Shown: positions 5,207 through 5,327 of the stretch, piece after piece
Layout: every line of letters starts with the position of its first letter
Numbering within the stretch: position 1 is the first letter of the stretch
Source of the DNA: UMGS1002 sp050309735
GTDB taxonomy: Bacteria; Bacillota; Clostridia; Oscillospirales; CAG-272
Length of the DNA: 5,327 bases
NCBI GenBank assembly: GCA_050309735.1
Contig: JBNRMS010000071.1
Span: 1 to 5,327, forward strand
Direction of reading: 5' to 3'
Made by a program: the position numbers and the translations under genes
The notes under the pieces: generated by a model
Told to the model about the DNA's origin: nothing
The model's database searches: none
The model's input: the letters and a program-made list of their open reading frames with translations, nothing else

Positions 5207-5327
5207 CTAGCTTACAACCAACCCCTGTTTTTCAAGGAATCTGACAGCTTGTTTTACAGCTTTGGATAATTGTTTTTCCTTCAGTTCTTCCGGCATGTCA
5301 ATTTTAAAAAGGTCGGTAGGATTCCAG
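5207..5327 (-). CDS. C-terminal end of an unrecognised protein (runs off the right edge)
   Basis: On the minus strand a frame enters from the window edge and gives 39 residues before TAG (5209-5207). It begins WNPTDLFKIDMPEELKEKQL and ends FLEKQGLVVS. The Lys/Glu-rich heptad-like pattern suggests two amphipathic helices, like the tail of a small soluble protein. The internal ATG (codon 11) has no ribosome binding site, so this is more likely a gene end than a complete tiny gene. The base composition is clearly more AT-rich than in the oxidoreductase genes or cdaA, which may indicate a different origin. A probable terminator follows at 5182-5150. I do not recognise the family. An overlapping plus-strand frame (5099-5269) is considered less likely. 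Confidence 0.5.
   Translation of the reverse strand, partial: WNPTDLFKIDMPEELKEKQLSKAVKQAVRFLEKQGLVVS

Noticed and set aside
5099..5269. Plus-strand 56-codon frame starting MELSVKETTL
   Set aside because: It lacks a good Shine-Dalgarno for its ATG, crosses the predicted terminator and repeats, and overlaps the more protein-like minus-strand gene end by 63 nt. The internal GTG at 5111 has GGAG upstream, so it is not fully excluded.

Overview
The window reads as chromosome of a strictly anaerobic Firmicute, most likely an uncultured Clostridia (Oscillospirales- or Christensenellales-like); the exact taxon cannot be fixed from sequence alone. The reasons are a membrane CdaA-type diadenylate cyclase (the c-di-AMP synthase typical of Firmicutes), a four-subunit oxygen-sensitive 2-oxoacid:ferredoxin oxidoreductase, strong AGGAGG-type ribosome binding sites, and GC-rich genes separated by AT-rich spacers.

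Layout. Positions 1-261 lie downstream of cdaA and hold at most the first 38 codons of a gene running off the left edge on the minus strand. Positions 262-1149 (minus) encode CdaA. Positions 1150-1677 are a divergent intergenic region of about 530 bases. It carries an 8-bp palindrome, two copies of a hairpin element with shared flanks, and promoters pointing both ways. Positions 1678-4991 (plus) are a five-gene operon: a P-loop ATPase, a 2x[4Fe-4S] ferredoxin subunit, then the alpha, beta and gamma subunits of a VOR/KOR-type 2-oxoacid:ferredoxin oxidoreductase. The last four genes are tightly coupled (5-nt gap, 1-nt overlap, 4-nt overlap). Positions 4992-5206 are non-coding with small inverted repeats. 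Positions 5207-5327 hold the C-terminal end of an unrecognised, AT-richer minus-strand gene, followed by a probable terminator.

How the genes work together. The alpha (VorB-like), beta (TPP and [4Fe-4S] binding), gamma and delta (ferredoxin) subunits should form one cytoplasmic complex. It would oxidatively decarboxylate a 2-oxoacid, probably a branched-chain one, with CoA to an acyl-CoA, CO2 and reduced ferredoxin. The P-loop ATPase ahead of them is co-transcribed and may be an accessory or maturation factor, but its function is unknown.

The most interesting signal is in the divergent spacer. Both copies of the hairpin element end in a tail that, read on the minus strand, is a perfect extended -10 box (TGG-TATAAT), and in both the stem begins exactly 10 nt downstream of that box. 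They therefore look like dispersed promoter plus 5'-hairpin cassettes firing toward cdaA. The right-hand copy also has a near-consensus -35 (TTGAAA) at 17-nt spacing. The plus-strand operon's own promoter shares 15 of 16 bases with this -10 region. No mobile-element gene, CRISPR array, tRNA or rRNA was seen.
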